A stretch of DNA of 64,000 nucleotides from Rheinheimera sp. 1928-s (GTDB lineage Bacteria > Pseudomonadota > Gammaproteobacteria > Enterobacterales > Alteromonadaceae). Under the pieces are notes generated by a model, which saw only the letters and a list, made by a program, of their open reading frames with translations, searched no databases and had not been told where the DNA came from. Below are positions 7,801 through 17,098 of the stretch, piece after piece. The position numbers were made by a program, and so were the translations under genes. The stretch spans positions 353,568 to 417,567 of the forward strand of contig NZ_JARIXP010000001.1 in assembly GCF_029269265.1 (NCBI RefSeq), in the 5' to 3' direction. How positions within the stretch are numbered: position 1 is the stretch's first letter; every line of letters starts with the position of its first letter.

Positions 7801-10800
7801 TTAGGTGTCTTTCTTCGGTTCTTTATCCAGCAGCAACGCAATCTGTTCAGGTTGTACTGGTGGGCTGAATAAGTAACCCTGCACCACCTGACATCCCATT
7901 ACGTGTAGCAAATAGGCCTGCATTTCAGTTTCCACACCTTCGGCCACTACTGCGATTTTCAGATAACTGGCCAGCCGGATAATAGTGGAGGTGATATTGC
8001 GATCCTGCTCTGAGCTATCCATGTCTTTGATAAAAGCCCGGTCAATTTTTAAGGTATCGATAGGGAAACGTTTCAGGTAACCCAAAGAGGAATAGCCGGT
8101 ACCAAAATCGTCCAGCGCCAGTGTAAAACCAAGAGCTTTAAGCTGATGCATCACTTCAAGGCACTGATCTGCGTCGCGCATCATAGCGGTTTCGGTGATT
8201 TCCAGTTCCAGTACACTGGCATCCAGTTGGTAATGCTGTAGTTCCTGTTGTAAAAAGTCCAGTAAATCAGGTTGTTGCAGTTGTTGTACTGACAGGTTCA
8301 CTGCGACACGACCCCGCATCCGGCCTTGTTGTTGCCATTGACGGATCTGAGCGCAAACCTGACTGAATACCAGCCTGTCCAGTTGAATAATGACGCCATT
8401 TTCTTCTGCGATAGGGATAAACATCACAGGAGAGACCATGCCTCTGGCTGGATTATGCCAGCGACATAAAGCTTCATAGCCCACTATGGTATTGGTGCTG
8501 ACATTGTATTTAGGCTGGTATAACACTTTAAACTCGCCCTGGCTGATGCCCCTCCATAAATCGCTTTCTAACGCCAGATATTCAGGAGTGCGTTGCAGCA
8601 TCTTGTCATTAAAAAATTGCGAATTGTTGCGACCCATTTGTTTGGCATGGTGCAAGGCTGTATCAGCACTGCGCAACAAAATATCTGAAGAGCGGCCGTC
8701 GTCAGGATAGACAGCAATACCAATACTGGCGGTCAGAGTGATTTCCAAATCCCCCAGCAACAGTGGCTGTCTGATGTGCTGCAGCAGCTGTAAACTCAGT
8801 CGGTTCAGCAACAAGTCAAACTGTTCAAGACTGAAATGAGATGGCACCAGAACGGCAAACTCATCTACGCCTAATTTCGCCAGAATATAGCCTGCGGGCA
8901 ATTGTTTTTGCAGGCGTTCAGAAACCATTTTCAGCAGCATATTACCGCTGTCGTGGCCTAAGGAATCATTAATTTTGGCAAAACGATCCAGGTCGATCAG
9001 CAGCACAGCAAAGTGTGGAAAACGGCTGTTGCAGCTAAAGAATGCTCTGTCCAGATGTTCCAGAAACAAAGCACGGTTAGGCAACTGGGTGAGGGGATCT
9101 CTGGTGCTGAGTTTTCGCAGCTCACGTTCATTCAGCTTACGATTGGTGACATCAGAAAATATTGCCAGATAAAGTTTGGCTTCCGAAGCCCCTTTGCCGG
9201 ATAACAAGGTAATGGCCAGTGATAAGGCAAAGCTGTCACCATTAGCTTTTTTACTCCAGACCTCACCTCGCCAGAAGCTGAATTGCTGCAGCTGCTGCAC
9301 TATAGTTTTTAGTAGTTCAGTCTGATGTCCTTGAGCTGTATACAGCTGTAAGGTTTTACCTTCCATCTGTTTGGCATCAAAACCGGTGATCTGACAAAAA
9401 GCCTGGTTTACTTTTTCAATACGCAGCTGCTCATCGCCTAACCAGACTGCATCCTGGGTGTTGTCGAATAGGGAGCTTATCATCAGCTGCTGTTCCATCG
9501 CCTGATGCAAACGATTCTGGTGCTTTTTATAGCGCCATAACAACAGAACCAGCATCAATACTGAGGCAAACAACATCAGCCAGAGCCAGCTTTGTTGGAT
9601 CCACCAGTAGCGGTTAAACTGCAATTGATAGTCACCCACATGTTGCCAGCTCAACCCATCCTGACTTGCTTCAATGGAGAGCCGATACATAGCGCTGTTA
9701 TCCAGATGCAAGGTAAACTGGCGCTGAGGGTAAGTCAGCATCACAGCTGGTGCATTATCCAAACGATAACGGAAGTAATTCCATTGCTTACCAGCCGTTG
9801 GGTAATGGCTTAGGCGAAACTGTAGCAGTGGGCCCCAGCTGTCCAGTTGCAACAGATGATCCTGTTGTTTCAATCGCTGGCCATTTTCGGCAACGAGTTC
9901 AAGACGCAAAGGGTTCGCTATGGTGCTGCTTTTGTGTTGAGTCAGTGGCAATCGGTAATGACCTATGGAGCTGTTGATGTGCAATTGCTGATCCACTAAC
10001 TGAACCTGAAAGGGGTTCAATTGTTCAGCCTGGTTCAGTTGCCATTGCAGCAAAGACTGATCGGTCAGATCCAGTAAGCTCAGCTGTTGTCTGGACCAAA
10101 GCCATACTTGCTGATCCTGCTTCAGCATACGTTGCTGTTGCCAGGGCACCTGCCATTGGTTTTGCAGGATCAGAGTTAATTTAGAATGATTTTGTTGAGC
10201 CTCGTAGTGATACAACTGATCCGGAGTCAGCAGCCACAGCTGTTGCTGTTCCGGCACAATATCCAGAATTTGTCGCGCATCCAGACAAGGTGATGTAGTG
10301 CAGGGGCTGAGGTCGTAGGTCGCCAACTGTTGCGCAGCCAATTGATAGGAATACAGTCTGTCGCTGCCAGAGAGCCACAATTGTCCTGACTGATAACGTA
10401 CTAAAAGCCAGTTGGCATGATCACTCAATAAGCTGGACGTTGTAGAGGATTGTTCCCATTGCCATAACCCCTGATGCGTCAGATACCAGAATTGATCGTC
10501 TGCCAACGCCAGATCCAGTACAGGTTGTTGCTCCACTGACACCCAGTTTGCTGTGCTCTGGTTATAACGCCAGATTTGTTGACCAACCCAAACAAAATAC
10601 TGTTCCTGATACCAGCATTTTTTTACCTGCTGCAAAGCAAAAGGAAAAACCAGGGGTGGGGTGGGGTTTTGATCGGGGGTCACCTGAGTTAATTGCTGTT
10701 GGTCCAGTTGCCAGTGTTGACCTTTGTGATCCACTATGACCGATTTCCCTCTGGCTTGAACTTCTAAAGCCGAAGATTGTGCCAGAGCTAAGGTACCGAC

Positions 10801-11712
10801 CGGATCCGCCAGCCAGATATTCTGATGCCGATCGGCAAAAAGCTGAACCCAGGGTTGAGCCAGGTGTTGAGTTTGCCAGCTTTGGTTATCTTTTTGGTAG
10901 AGGTAAAGTGTTTGGGCAGATAACAGCCAGACCTGACCTAAAGGATCGACTTCTAAAGCTGTGGCATAAAAATGTTCTGGAGTCTTTACCTGCTGGAGCT
11001 GCTGTTGCTTTAACTGATAGAGTGTTTGATTTTGTGCAAGCAGCCAGAGTTGTTGATCCGGACCTAAAGCTAAGTCGGTTTGCTGGGGTAAATTCATCGG
11101 ATAATGCTGCCAGCTTTGGTTTTGCAAATCATAGCGGGCTAATTTTGCATCTTTAGACCATAACCATAAATAGGCGCCATCACTGACCCCCTGAGCCCAG
11201 CCCGCTGCTGTACTACTGCCTCGCCACAACAACTGCGCATCAGTGGATTCGGCTGACCACTGCCAGATTTCCTGTTCGGTTAAGATCAATGGCGTGGAAT
11301 TGCCAGATAAAAACAAGGCTTTAATAGGGGTTTTGCTTTGCCAAATCTGGCGGAATTCACCACTTTGTTGTTCAAACAGCCAAAGTTGGTCAACACTGGC
11401 CAACCAGAGTTTATGTTGATCCAGTGTCAGTAGCTGCACCAGCGCCTGAGTCTGTAGTTCGGCAGGTAAAGTATAAGAGCGGTGATCGTGCCCGTCAAAA
11501 CGGTGTAGCTGGGTACTGGTGCTCCACCACAATAAACCGGATTTATCCTGAGTGAACAGCTCAATAGCTAAATGTTGTGACTGACGTGAGTGCACCATAG
11601 GTTGCACTTGCAAATAAGCGTGCAGGCCAAAACTGCTGCAAACAAGCCAAAGCGCCAGACAAAATTTTAGGCAACGCAGCAGCATCTGAATGTAATCCCT
11701 GGGTAATTTCAT
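7801..11712 (-). CDS. Membrane sensor with beta-propeller, PAS, degenerate GGDEF and EAL domains
   Basis: 1303 aa. Order: N-terminal signal/membrane segment (about 12-32); a long periplasmic region rich in Trp/Gln repeats of the two-component-regulator propeller type, with a Y_Y_Y-like domain before the membrane; a transmembrane segment near 705-727; PAS (about 745-860); GGDEF (about 880-1040); EAL (about 1050-1295). The GGDEF motif reads GVDEF near 949, so cyclase activity is doubtful. The EAL half keeps YEALCRW, EITETAMM, DDFGTGYSS, KID and EGVET, so cyclic-di-GMP hydrolysis is likely. It stands alone between a repeat and trmL. The ligand sensed is unknown. About a tenth of residues are Gln. 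Confidence 0.9.
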   Translation of the reverse strand: MKLPRDYIQMLLRCLKFCLALWLVCSSFGLHAYLQVQPMVHSRQSQHLAIELFTQDKSGLLWWSTSTQLHRFDGHDHRSYTLPAELQTQALVQLLTLDQHKLWLASVDQLWLFEQQSGEFRQIWQSKTPIKALFLSGNSTPLILTEQEIWQWSAESTDAQLLWRGSSTAAGWAQGVSDGAYLWLWSKDAKLARYDLQNQSWQHYPMNLPQQTDLALGPDQQLWLLAQNQTLYQLKQQQLQQVKTPEHFYATALEVDPLGQVWLLSAQTLYLYQKDNQSWQTQHLAQPWVQLFADRHQNIWLADPVGTLALAQSSALEVQARGKSVIVDHKGQHWQLDQQQLTQVTPDQNPTPPLVFPFALQQVKKCWYQEQYFVWVGQQIWRYNQSTANWVSVEQQPVLDLALADDQFWYLTHQGLWQWEQSSTTSSLLSDHANWLLVRYQSGQLWLSGSDRLYSYQLAAQQLATYDLSPCTTSPCLDARQILDIVPEQQQLWLLTPDQLYHYEAQQNHSKLTLILQNQWQVPWQQQRMLKQDQQVWLWSRQQLSLLDLTDQSLLQWQLNQAEQLNPFQVQLVDQQLHINSSIGHYRLPLTQHKSSTIANPLRLELVAENGQRLKQQDHLLQLDSWGPLLQFRLSHYPTAGKQWNYFRYRLDNAPAVMLTYPQRQFTLHLDNSAMYRLSIEASQDGLSWQHVGDYQLQFNRYWWIQQSWLWLMLFASVLMLVLLLWRYKKHQNRLHQAMEQQLMISSLFDNTQDAVWLGDEQLRIEKVNQAFCQITGFDAKQMEGKTLQLYTAQGHQTELLKTIVQQLQQFSFWRGEVWSKKANGDSFALSLAITLLSGKGASEAKLYLAIFSDVTNRKLNERELRKLSTRDPLTQLPNRALFLEHLDRAFFSCNSRFPHFAVLLIDLDRFAKINDSLGHDSGNMLLKMVSERLQKQLPAGYILAKLGVDEFAVLVPSHFSLEQFDLLLNRLSLQLLQHIRQPLLLGDLEITLTASIGIAVYPDDGRSSDILLRSADTALHHAKQMGRNNSQFFNDKMLQRTPEYLALESDLWRGISQGEFKVLYQPKYNVSTNTIVGYEALCRWHNPARGMVSPVMFIPIAEENGVIIQLDRLVFSQVCAQIRQWQQQGRMRGRVAVNLSVQQLQQPDLLDFLQQELQHYQLDASVLELEITETAMMRDADQCLEVMHQLKALGFTLALDDFGTGYSSLGYLKRFPIDTLKIDRAFIKDMDSSEQDRNITSTIIRLASYLKIAVVAEGVETEMQAYLLHVMGCQVVQGYLFSPPVQPEQIALLLDKEPKKDT

Positions 11713-11777
11713 TAAAAATACTGATAAATCAGCAGGCTGAGTATCACTATAGCTCTATGATTCAGAGCTTGGCAAAC

Positions 11778-12245
11778 TTAGGCTCTGGCGCCTGCATAAC
11801 CTAACTGACGCCATGATTCATAAACAAATACCGACACTGCATTGGACAGATTCATCGAACGGCTATCGGGTGTCATGGGGATGCGTAACCACTGCTCTTT
11901 TGGCAAGGTTGCCAGCAGATCCGCAGGTAAACCCCGGCTCTCAGGGCCAAATACCAAGGCATCTCCTAACTGGTACTGCGCATCGCTATGATGATTGCTG
12001 CCTTTGGTGGTGCAGGCAAAAACCCTTGTTGGCTGAACCTCTGCTAAAAAGGCTGCAAAGTTCGCATGACGTTTCACATCAGCAAATTCGTGGTAATCCA
12101 GGCCAGCTCTTTTGATGCGTTTATCATCCCAGGCAAAACCCAGTGGCTCAATTAAATGCAGGCGAAAACCTGTGTTGGCACAAAGGCGGATAATGTTGCC
12201 GGTGTTTGGCGGAATTTCAGGTTCGTATAACACTATGTCTAGCAT
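11778..12245 (-). CDS. trmL: tRNA (cytidine/uridine-34 2'-O)-methyltransferase TrmL
   Basis: Methylates the wobble base of tRNA-Leu isoacceptors using S-adenosylmethionine. 155 aa SPOUT-class enzyme: [21 protein letters not shown] at the N-terminus, [17 protein letters not shown], and the knot motif [20 protein letters not shown]. The frame extends 17 codons further upstream, but the ATG at 12245 gives the homologue N-terminus ([13 protein letters not shown]). Confidence 0.96.
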   Translation of the reverse strand: MLDIVLYEPEIPPNTGNIIRLCANTGFRLHLIEPLGFAWDDKRIKRAGLDYHEFADVKRHANFAAFLAEVQPTRVFACTTKGSNHHSDAQYQLGDALVFGPESRGLPADLLATLPKEQWLRIPMTPDSRSMNLSNAVSVFVYESWRQLGYAGARA

Positions 12246-12329
12246 GATGATTTCCAGTATCTGAAGCGCGGTGAGTGTATCAAAATTGGCGTACAATGCC
12301 TATGGATGCAGATGATGAAAGAGGCTGAC

Positions 12330-13244
12330 GTGAGCAGTTTGAATAAGCAAACAAATCAAAGCACAGATTATCAACTTTGGGTGAAGCGCTCTGGTTATCT
12401 GACCCTGACCTTCGCATTGACTATTTTAGTGCTGAAGTTATGGGCCGTACTAGCCACGAACTCGAGCTCTGTGCTGGCCTCATTTACGGATGCATCGCTG
12501 GATTTATTGGTCTCGGTATTAAACTTTGCGGTGCTGAGTTATGCACTGCGTCCTGCGGATAGCAACCATAGTTTTGGTCATGGCAAAGCCGAAGCTGTAA
12601 TGGCGTTGTTGCAGGCTGCCTTTTTAACCGGAGCCGCTTTGCTGTTATTCACCCAAACGGTGAGCCGCTTTCATCAAACCGGAATAGTGCAGCAACTGGC
12701 TTTTGGTATGTGGATCACTGTGCTTTGCGCTGGCCTAACTTTGACTTTGGTGTTGATCCAGCGCTGGATTATCCGGCGCACAGGCTCTTTGGCTGTGAAA
12801 GCTGATTTATTACATTATCGCAGTGACTTGCTGATGAACCTGTTGGTGCTGGTAGCGCTGTTTCTAACCAGCCAGAATTTTTTATGGGTAGATAATTTGG
12901 TGGCGGCACTGATCTGTGGTTATTTGCTGTATAGCGCTGTAGTGCTGGCTAAAGAAGCCTTGCAGCATTTGTTAGACGAGCAACTGCCAGCTGAACAATT
13001 GCAGCGTATCAAAGACACAGTATTAACCCAAACCGAAGTGCTGGCGGTCGAACAACTAAAAACCCGCCAGGCGGGGCCTGCAGTATTTATTCAGCTGCGG
13101 CTGGTGTTACAGGATGATTTATCTTTACTGGCAGCTCATGCCATAGTGGATCGCGCTGAGCAGCAATTAATGGCCTTGTATAAACAGGCGGAAGTGATTA
13201 TTCACGCTGAGCCTTATTCAGAGTCTGAGCTAAAGCAGAAGTGA
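12330..13244 (+). CDS. fieF: Cation diffusion facilitator (FieF-type metal exporter)
   Basis: Inner-membrane proton-coupled exporter of Zn/Fe-type divalent cations. 304 aa with about six membrane segments, then a cytoplasmic domain. Metal-site signatures are FTDASLDLL in TM2 and HSFGHGKAE, plus YRSDLLMN in TM5. GTG at 12330 is chosen because AAAGAGG lies 5 bases upstream; an in-frame ATG at 12306 would add 8 residues without a good ribosome binding site. Divergent from trmL. Zn versus Fe preference cannot be read from sequence. Confidence 0.88.
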   Translation: MSSLNKQTNQSTDYQLWVKRSGYLTLTFALTILVLKLWAVLATNSSSVLASFTDASLDLLVSVLNFAVLSYALRPADSNHSFGHGKAEAVMALLQAAFLTGAALLLFTQTVSRFHQTGIVQQLAFGMWITVLCAGLTLTLVLIQRWIIRRTGSLAVKADLLHYRSDLLMNLLVLVALFLTSQNFLWVDNLVAALICGYLLYSAVVLAKEALQHLLDEQLPAEQLQRIKDTVLTQTEVLAVEQLKTRQAGPAVFIQLRLVLQDDLSLLAAHAIVDRAEQQLMALYKQAEVIIHAEPYSESELKQK

Positions 13245-13266
13245 TGATTCGGGCTGAGTTTGATAT

Positions 13267-14259
13267 TCATAATCCAACTTGAAGAAAAAACTTATTTAGC
13301 GCTCTGAACAACTGGTTACGCAGTGCATCGCTTTCAAAAATAATTTCGTGCAAGGCGCCTTCAATCTTTACTAACTCAGCGGACGGATGTTTTTGTTGAT
13401 AGCGCTGTTGTTGTTCATTATCCACTACCGGGTCTGCAGTCGCCTGAATAATCAGTTGAGGTAAAGACAAAGCCTGGGCTTGCTGTAACTCTTCAATAGC
13501 AAGCAGAGCCTGCGTCAACCAACGGCAGGATACTCCGCCTAATTGCAGTTCAGGCTGCTCAATATACAGTTGCCGAAACTGCTGATAACGCACCTGGCTG
13601 TGTGTCAGATGATTGCCGGTAAAAGGTCTGTCTTTATAACGGGTTTGGCCCGGGAAATACCAATTTTGGCTGCTACATAGTCTGTTTAGTCTAGCCATCA
13701 GCCGGGCAAAAGGCTCAGCTAGTGCTTTTGGTAAAGGATGACTTCTTATACCAAACATAGGGGAGCAATACACAGCTCCAATCAGCCCATGCTGTGTGTA
13801 CTGCTGCAGATAACGACACAAAATAGCGCTGCCCATCGAATGAGCCAGCCCCAGCAAAGGTGCCTGCTGCTGTGGCAGAATATGACACTGTAACCAGAGC
13901 GCAAAATCCTGCACATAATGCTGAAAATCAACCACGTCGCCTAAATGCCGATCCGGGTTTATTCTGTCTGACAAACCCTGACCTCTGTGATCAATCAGAT
14001 GCACAGTAAAACCGGCCTGATATAAATCAAAACAGAATTCCTGATACTTCTGGCTGGCTTCAATCCGTCCTGGTGACAGCACTATTTCAGCTCTGGGCTT
14101 TGGGTGGCGAAAACTGCTGTAACAAAGCCGGGTTTGATCAAAACTTAAAAAAGACTGATGCTGGCCTTGTTGCCAGAATTGCTTGAGCAAAGGCAATGCC
14201 GGTGCCAGTTGTTCTTCAGTAAAACTGGCAGACAGAGGGTAAATGTTTGTTTCAGGCAA
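13267..14259 (-). CDS. pldB: Lysophospholipase L2-type alpha/beta hydrolase
   Basis: Likely hydrolyses lysophospholipids at the inner membrane. 330 aa. The alpha/beta-hydrolase core shows the strand/turn IDHRGQGLSDR, the nucleophile elbow AHSMG (Ser), an acid in ATADPVVD and a histidine in GALHEIIFE, a complete triad in order. Length and HRGQGLSDR context match PldB. It overlaps the end of the histidine kinase gene by 8 bp, so it probably belongs to the cpxRA transcript. Confidence 0.85.
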   Translation of the reverse strand: MPETNIYPLSASFTEEQLAPALPLLKQFWQQGQHQSFLSFDQTRLCYSSFRHPKPRAEIVLSPGRIEASQKYQEFCFDLYQAGFTVHLIDHRGQGLSDRINPDRHLGDVVDFQHYVQDFALWLQCHILPQQQAPLLGLAHSMGSAILCRYLQQYTQHGLIGAVYCSPMFGIRSHPLPKALAEPFARLMARLNRLCSSQNWYFPGQTRYKDRPFTGNHLTHSQVRYQQFRQLYIEQPELQLGGVSCRWLTQALLAIEELQQAQALSLPQLIIQATADPVVDNEQQQRYQQKHPSAELVKIEGALHEIIFESDALRNQLFRALNKFFLQVGL

Positions 14260-15631
14260 AGGGCCGTCCTTCGTTGTGCAGGGGTAACAGAATACGGATC
14301 ACTAAACCACCGGTTTCAGGCAAACTGGCGCTGATACTACCTTGATGTTGCCGTATGGCTGAAGCAGCAATAGCCAAACCCAAACCTGTGCCATTCTGGT
14401 GTTCACGCACTGTGGATACCCGGTAAAAAGGTGCAAAAATTTGCGATAAACTCTCTGCTGGCACGCCTGGTCCCTGATCCTGGATCAGTAACTCAAGCTG
14501 CTGTTCGTGCTGCTTGAGTGTGCATAAAATCAGGCTTTGCTCCGGGCTGTATTTAATGGCATTACGCAGCACGTTTTCAATAGCACGGCCTAATAAGCGT
14601 TGATCGGCATCCAGCCAGCACTCTTCAGGCGCATTCAGATGGACCTGCTGTTGTTTAGCGTCGGCTTCGAGCTGATTCAGTTCAATAATGGCATTGAGCA
14701 ACTCAGTTAAATCCAGTTGCTGTTTTTCCAGTGGGTATTGACCTGCGTCCAGTCGGCTGAAGGTTAAGAGTTCGTCCAGCAGTTGATCGAGCAACTTCAA
14801 TTCCATTTCAATACGTTGCAACTGAGGATGATCCCCCTGTCGTTGCTGCAACGCCAGCGCCAGTTGTGAGCGGGTCAGCGGAGATCGGAGCTCATGCGAC
14901 ACATCCCGCAGCAAGCGCTGCTGGTTATGGATCAGGTTTTCTATCTGAGCGGCCATGGTATTAAAGCCCCGACCTAAATCGCCCAGTTCATCTTTACGCG
15001 CAGCCAGTGCCGTGACTCTGTTGTCCAGCTCACCTTGAGCAAATTTTAAATGGCTGCTACTTAGTTCACGCAAAGGTCGGGTAATGGACAAGGCCAGAAT
15101 TAAGCTGGCGACGGCAGATACGGCCAGCAGCAACATCAGCAAAAAGCCTTCCGGTAATGCATGCAGTTGCCACCAGGCTTGTTCAGGCCGTTGTTTTAGC
15201 TGAAATAAGGCGACATTTTTATCCGAAGCCACGATCACTAATGGCCCCATCACAAAAGTATTTTTATACACCAGCATACGGGGCCTGTTGAGCTGCGATA
15301 GCTCAGTCAACCAGTTCGGGTCAAAGTTTTTCGGGAGAGCCTCCGGATTCAGCAACTGATTATTGTCTACATCGACCATTAGCCAGCGGCCTTTGTATTT
15401 GCGTTCCAAATCCTGTTGTAATCGGGTGAGATTGGCAATTGGCTGAAAATGTTCTTTCAGATGCCTGAATTGCTCAGCCACAGGGTGGGGTAAACGCCGT
15501 ATTTCCGTTTGTTCAGGCCAGCCTCTGGCCAACAAAATAGCGCCAGCTACAGCCACAGACAATACCAGCCAGAACCATAAAAATATGCGGCCAGCCAGAT
15601 AATTCACCGGGTTACAACGCGACCAGTTCAT
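14252..15631 (-). CDS. cpxA: Envelope-stress sensor histidine kinase, CpxA-type
   Basis: 459 aa. TM1 about 14-36, periplasmic sensor to about 160, TM2 about 162-184, HAMP, then HisKA with the phospho-accepting His246 in RDVSHELRSPLTRSQLAL, and HATPase_c (N box ENVLRNAIKYSP, G1 QDQGPGVP, G2 GTGLGLAI). It senses envelope misfolding and phosphorylates CpxR. ATG overlaps the cpxR stop by one base. A divergent cpxP-like gene and a CpxR box nearby support the Cpx name over other OmpR-family pairs; the periplasmic domain itself is poorly conserved. Confidence 0.85.
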   Translation of the reverse strand: MNWSRCNPVNYLAGRIFLWFWLVLSVAVAGAILLARGWPEQTEIRRLPHPVAEQFRHLKEHFQPIANLTRLQQDLERKYKGRWLMVDVDNNQLLNPEALPKNFDPNWLTELSQLNRPRMLVYKNTFVMGPLVIVASDKNVALFQLKQRPEQAWWQLHALPEGFLLMLLLAVSAVASLILALSITRPLRELSSSHLKFAQGELDNRVTALAARKDELGDLGRGFNTMAAQIENLIHNQQRLLRDVSHELRSPLTRSQLALALQQRQGDHPQLQRIEMELKLLDQLLDELLTFSRLDAGQYPLEKQQLDLTELLNAIIELNQLEADAKQQQVHLNAPEECWLDADQRLLGRAIENVLRNAIKYSPEQSLILCTLKQHEQQLELLIQDQGPGVPAESLSQIFAPFYRVSTVREHQNGTGLGLAIAASAIRQHQGSISASLPETGGLVIRILLPLHNEGRPFA

Positions 15632-16326
15632 CAGTTCTCACCCTGGAGTAACAGATAACCTAAACCTCTTAAGGTCTGAATTTTTTCACCTTCATCATAC
15701 TGGGCAATTTTTTTGCGGATATTACTGATATGCATATCCAGACTGCGATCGTACAGCTGCAATCTTTTACCTAAAGCCAGTTGGCTTAAATCTTCTTTAC
15801 TGACCACATCACCCGCATGGCGCATTAATAGCTCAAGAATTTGATATTCGGTGGCTGTTAATACCAAAGGGTTATCCAGTACACAGATTTGGCGTTTGGC
15901 GCTATCGAGTTTCAGTTGATTCACCTGCAAAGAACTGGCTTGAGGTTGCTGCTGTTGTTGCACCAACTCGACCCGGCGCAAAATAGCTTTAATGCGCGCC
16001 ACCAGTTCTCTTGGGCTGAAAGGCTTCGCCAGATAATCATCAGCGCCCAGTTCCAGGCCAACCACCCGATCGATTTCATCCCCCCGGGCAGTAAGCATCA
16101 GCACAGGGCAGTAGCTATGCTGGCGTAACTGCTTCAGCACTGTTAAACCGTCCATGCCGGGCAACATAATATCTAACAATACCAATTGAAAGGCGTTGGA
16201 TTTAGCAAGTTCAAGACCTTCAGGCCCCTGATGCACTGCCGTAAACTGATAACCATCCAGCTGCAGGTATTCCGCCACCAACTGGGTCAGAGCTACGTCA
16301 TCATCAATCATCAATATAGAAGTCAT
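15631..16326 (-). CDS. cpxR: Response regulator, CpxR-type (OmpR family)
   Basis: 231 aa. Receiver domain with acidic pocket IDDD (8-10), phospho-acceptor Asp52 (LLDIMLPGMDG) and Lys in YLAKPFSP near 101; winged-helix DNA-binding domain from about 135 (YDRSLDMHISNIRKKI, LRGLGYLL). The frame is open further upstream to 16485, but that would overlap cpxP; the ATG at 16326 has GGAGC upstream and gives the standard N-terminus. First gene of cpxR-cpxA-pldB. Confidence 0.93.
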   Translation of the reverse strand: MTSILMIDDDVALTQLVAEYLQLDGYQFTAVHQGPEGLELAKSNAFQLVLLDIMLPGMDGLTVLKQLRQHSYCPVLMLTARGDEIDRVVGLELGADDYLAKPFSPRELVARIKAILRRVELVQQQQQPQASSLQVNQLKLDSAKRQICVLDNPLVLTATEYQILELLMRHAGDVVSKEDLSQLALGKRLQLYDRSLDMHISNIRKKIAQYDEGEKIQTLRGLGYLLLQGEN

Positions 16327-16384
16327 TTCAGCTCCGGGCTGTTTTTTTGCCAGTGTAAAAGACAAGGCCATCTTGTTGCAGTCC

Positions 16385-16400
16385 TTTACACAACCTTTAC
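16385..16400 (-). promoter_or_regulatory. CpxR box between cpxR and cpxP
   Basis: On the minus strand GTAAA, six bases, GTAAA; on the plus strand TTTAC (16385-16389) and TTTAC (16396-16400). This is the tandem half-site arrangement of CpxR boxes, in the 150-bp divergent region, so it could activate both cpxRA and cpxP. Confidence 0.65.
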
Positions 16401-16476
16401 GTTGGCTTTGCGCTGCTTTGCATTCAGTGTCGTAAGCTATCACTGTCGCAATACAGCCCAAACGAGGAAAGACACT

Positions 16477-16944
16477 ATGAAACATTCTACAGTGATTGCA
16501 TTATTATTCAGTGGTTTAGTTGCCGCAACCAGCATCAGCAGCTTTGCAGGTCCTGAACGTGGTCATCAAGGCCATGGCCCGGCAGCCGGCTTCCATATGA
16601 AGGCTTTAAAAGGACTGGATTTAACCGATGCGCAAAAAACACAGATTAAAACTCTGATGGAACAACACCGCGCCACTATGCCAAAACGTGGTGAAGCAAA
16701 ACCAGAAATGGAGCAGTTAAAAGCCCTGGTACAAGCGGATCATTTTGATGAAGCAGCGGTACGGGCTTTATTAGAGTCCAAACAAAAAGACAGACTGGAT
16801 CACGAAGTGGCCCGCGCCAAATTACAGTTTGAGATCAACCAGGTACTGACGGTTGAGCAAAAAGCTAAACAGGCAGAGCGCCAACAGAAATGGCAGGAAA
16901 AAGCCAAAGCAAAGGCAGAAGCCAGAGCTGAAGCCAAGTCTTAA
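16477..16944 (+). CDS. cpxP: Periplasmic Spy/CpxP-family stress protein
   Basis: 155 aa, signal peptide 1-24 (ending SSFA), then a helical LTxxQ-type protein: DLTDAQKTQIKTLMEQHRA near 45-65 and FEINQVLTVEQKAK near 125, the two LTxxQ-like repeats of the family. CpxP inhibits CpxA and Spy is an ATP-independent chaperone; position divergent to cpxR favours CpxP. The tail is a charged Lys/Ala/Glu run. Start at 16477 follows CGAGGAA; the frame extends upstream through cpxR antisense but that part is not coding. Confidence 0.88.
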   Translation: MKHSTVIALLFSGLVAATSISSFAGPERGHQGHGPAAGFHMKALKGLDLTDAQKTQIKTLMEQHRATMPKRGEAKPEMEQLKALVQADHFDEAAVRALLESKQKDRLDHEVARAKLQFEINQVLTVEQKAKQAERQQKWQEKAKAKAEARAEAKS

Positions 16945-16957
16945 GTTGTAGTACCAG

Positions 16958-16993
16958 AAAACGGCAGTCTGCTAAGCAGGCTGCCGTTTTTTT
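16958..16993 (+). terminator. Intrinsic terminator of cpxP
   Basis: AACGGCAG pairs with CTGCCGTT across a loop that itself can pair (CTGCTAAGCAG), followed by seven T. Confidence 0.88.
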
Positions 16994-17098
16994 ATGGAAA
17001 AGGAAGCTGTTTGCAGATCAGACGCAGGATAGTTTTCCGCTTTCCTAAAACCTGCGACACTGCTACCTTAGCGACTTTTACATTGTGGGGGTAAACCG

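Noticed and set aside
10779-11156. 125-aa plus-strand ORF antisense to the propeller gene
   Set aside because: No ribosome site or recognisable protein; lies within a well-supported gene.
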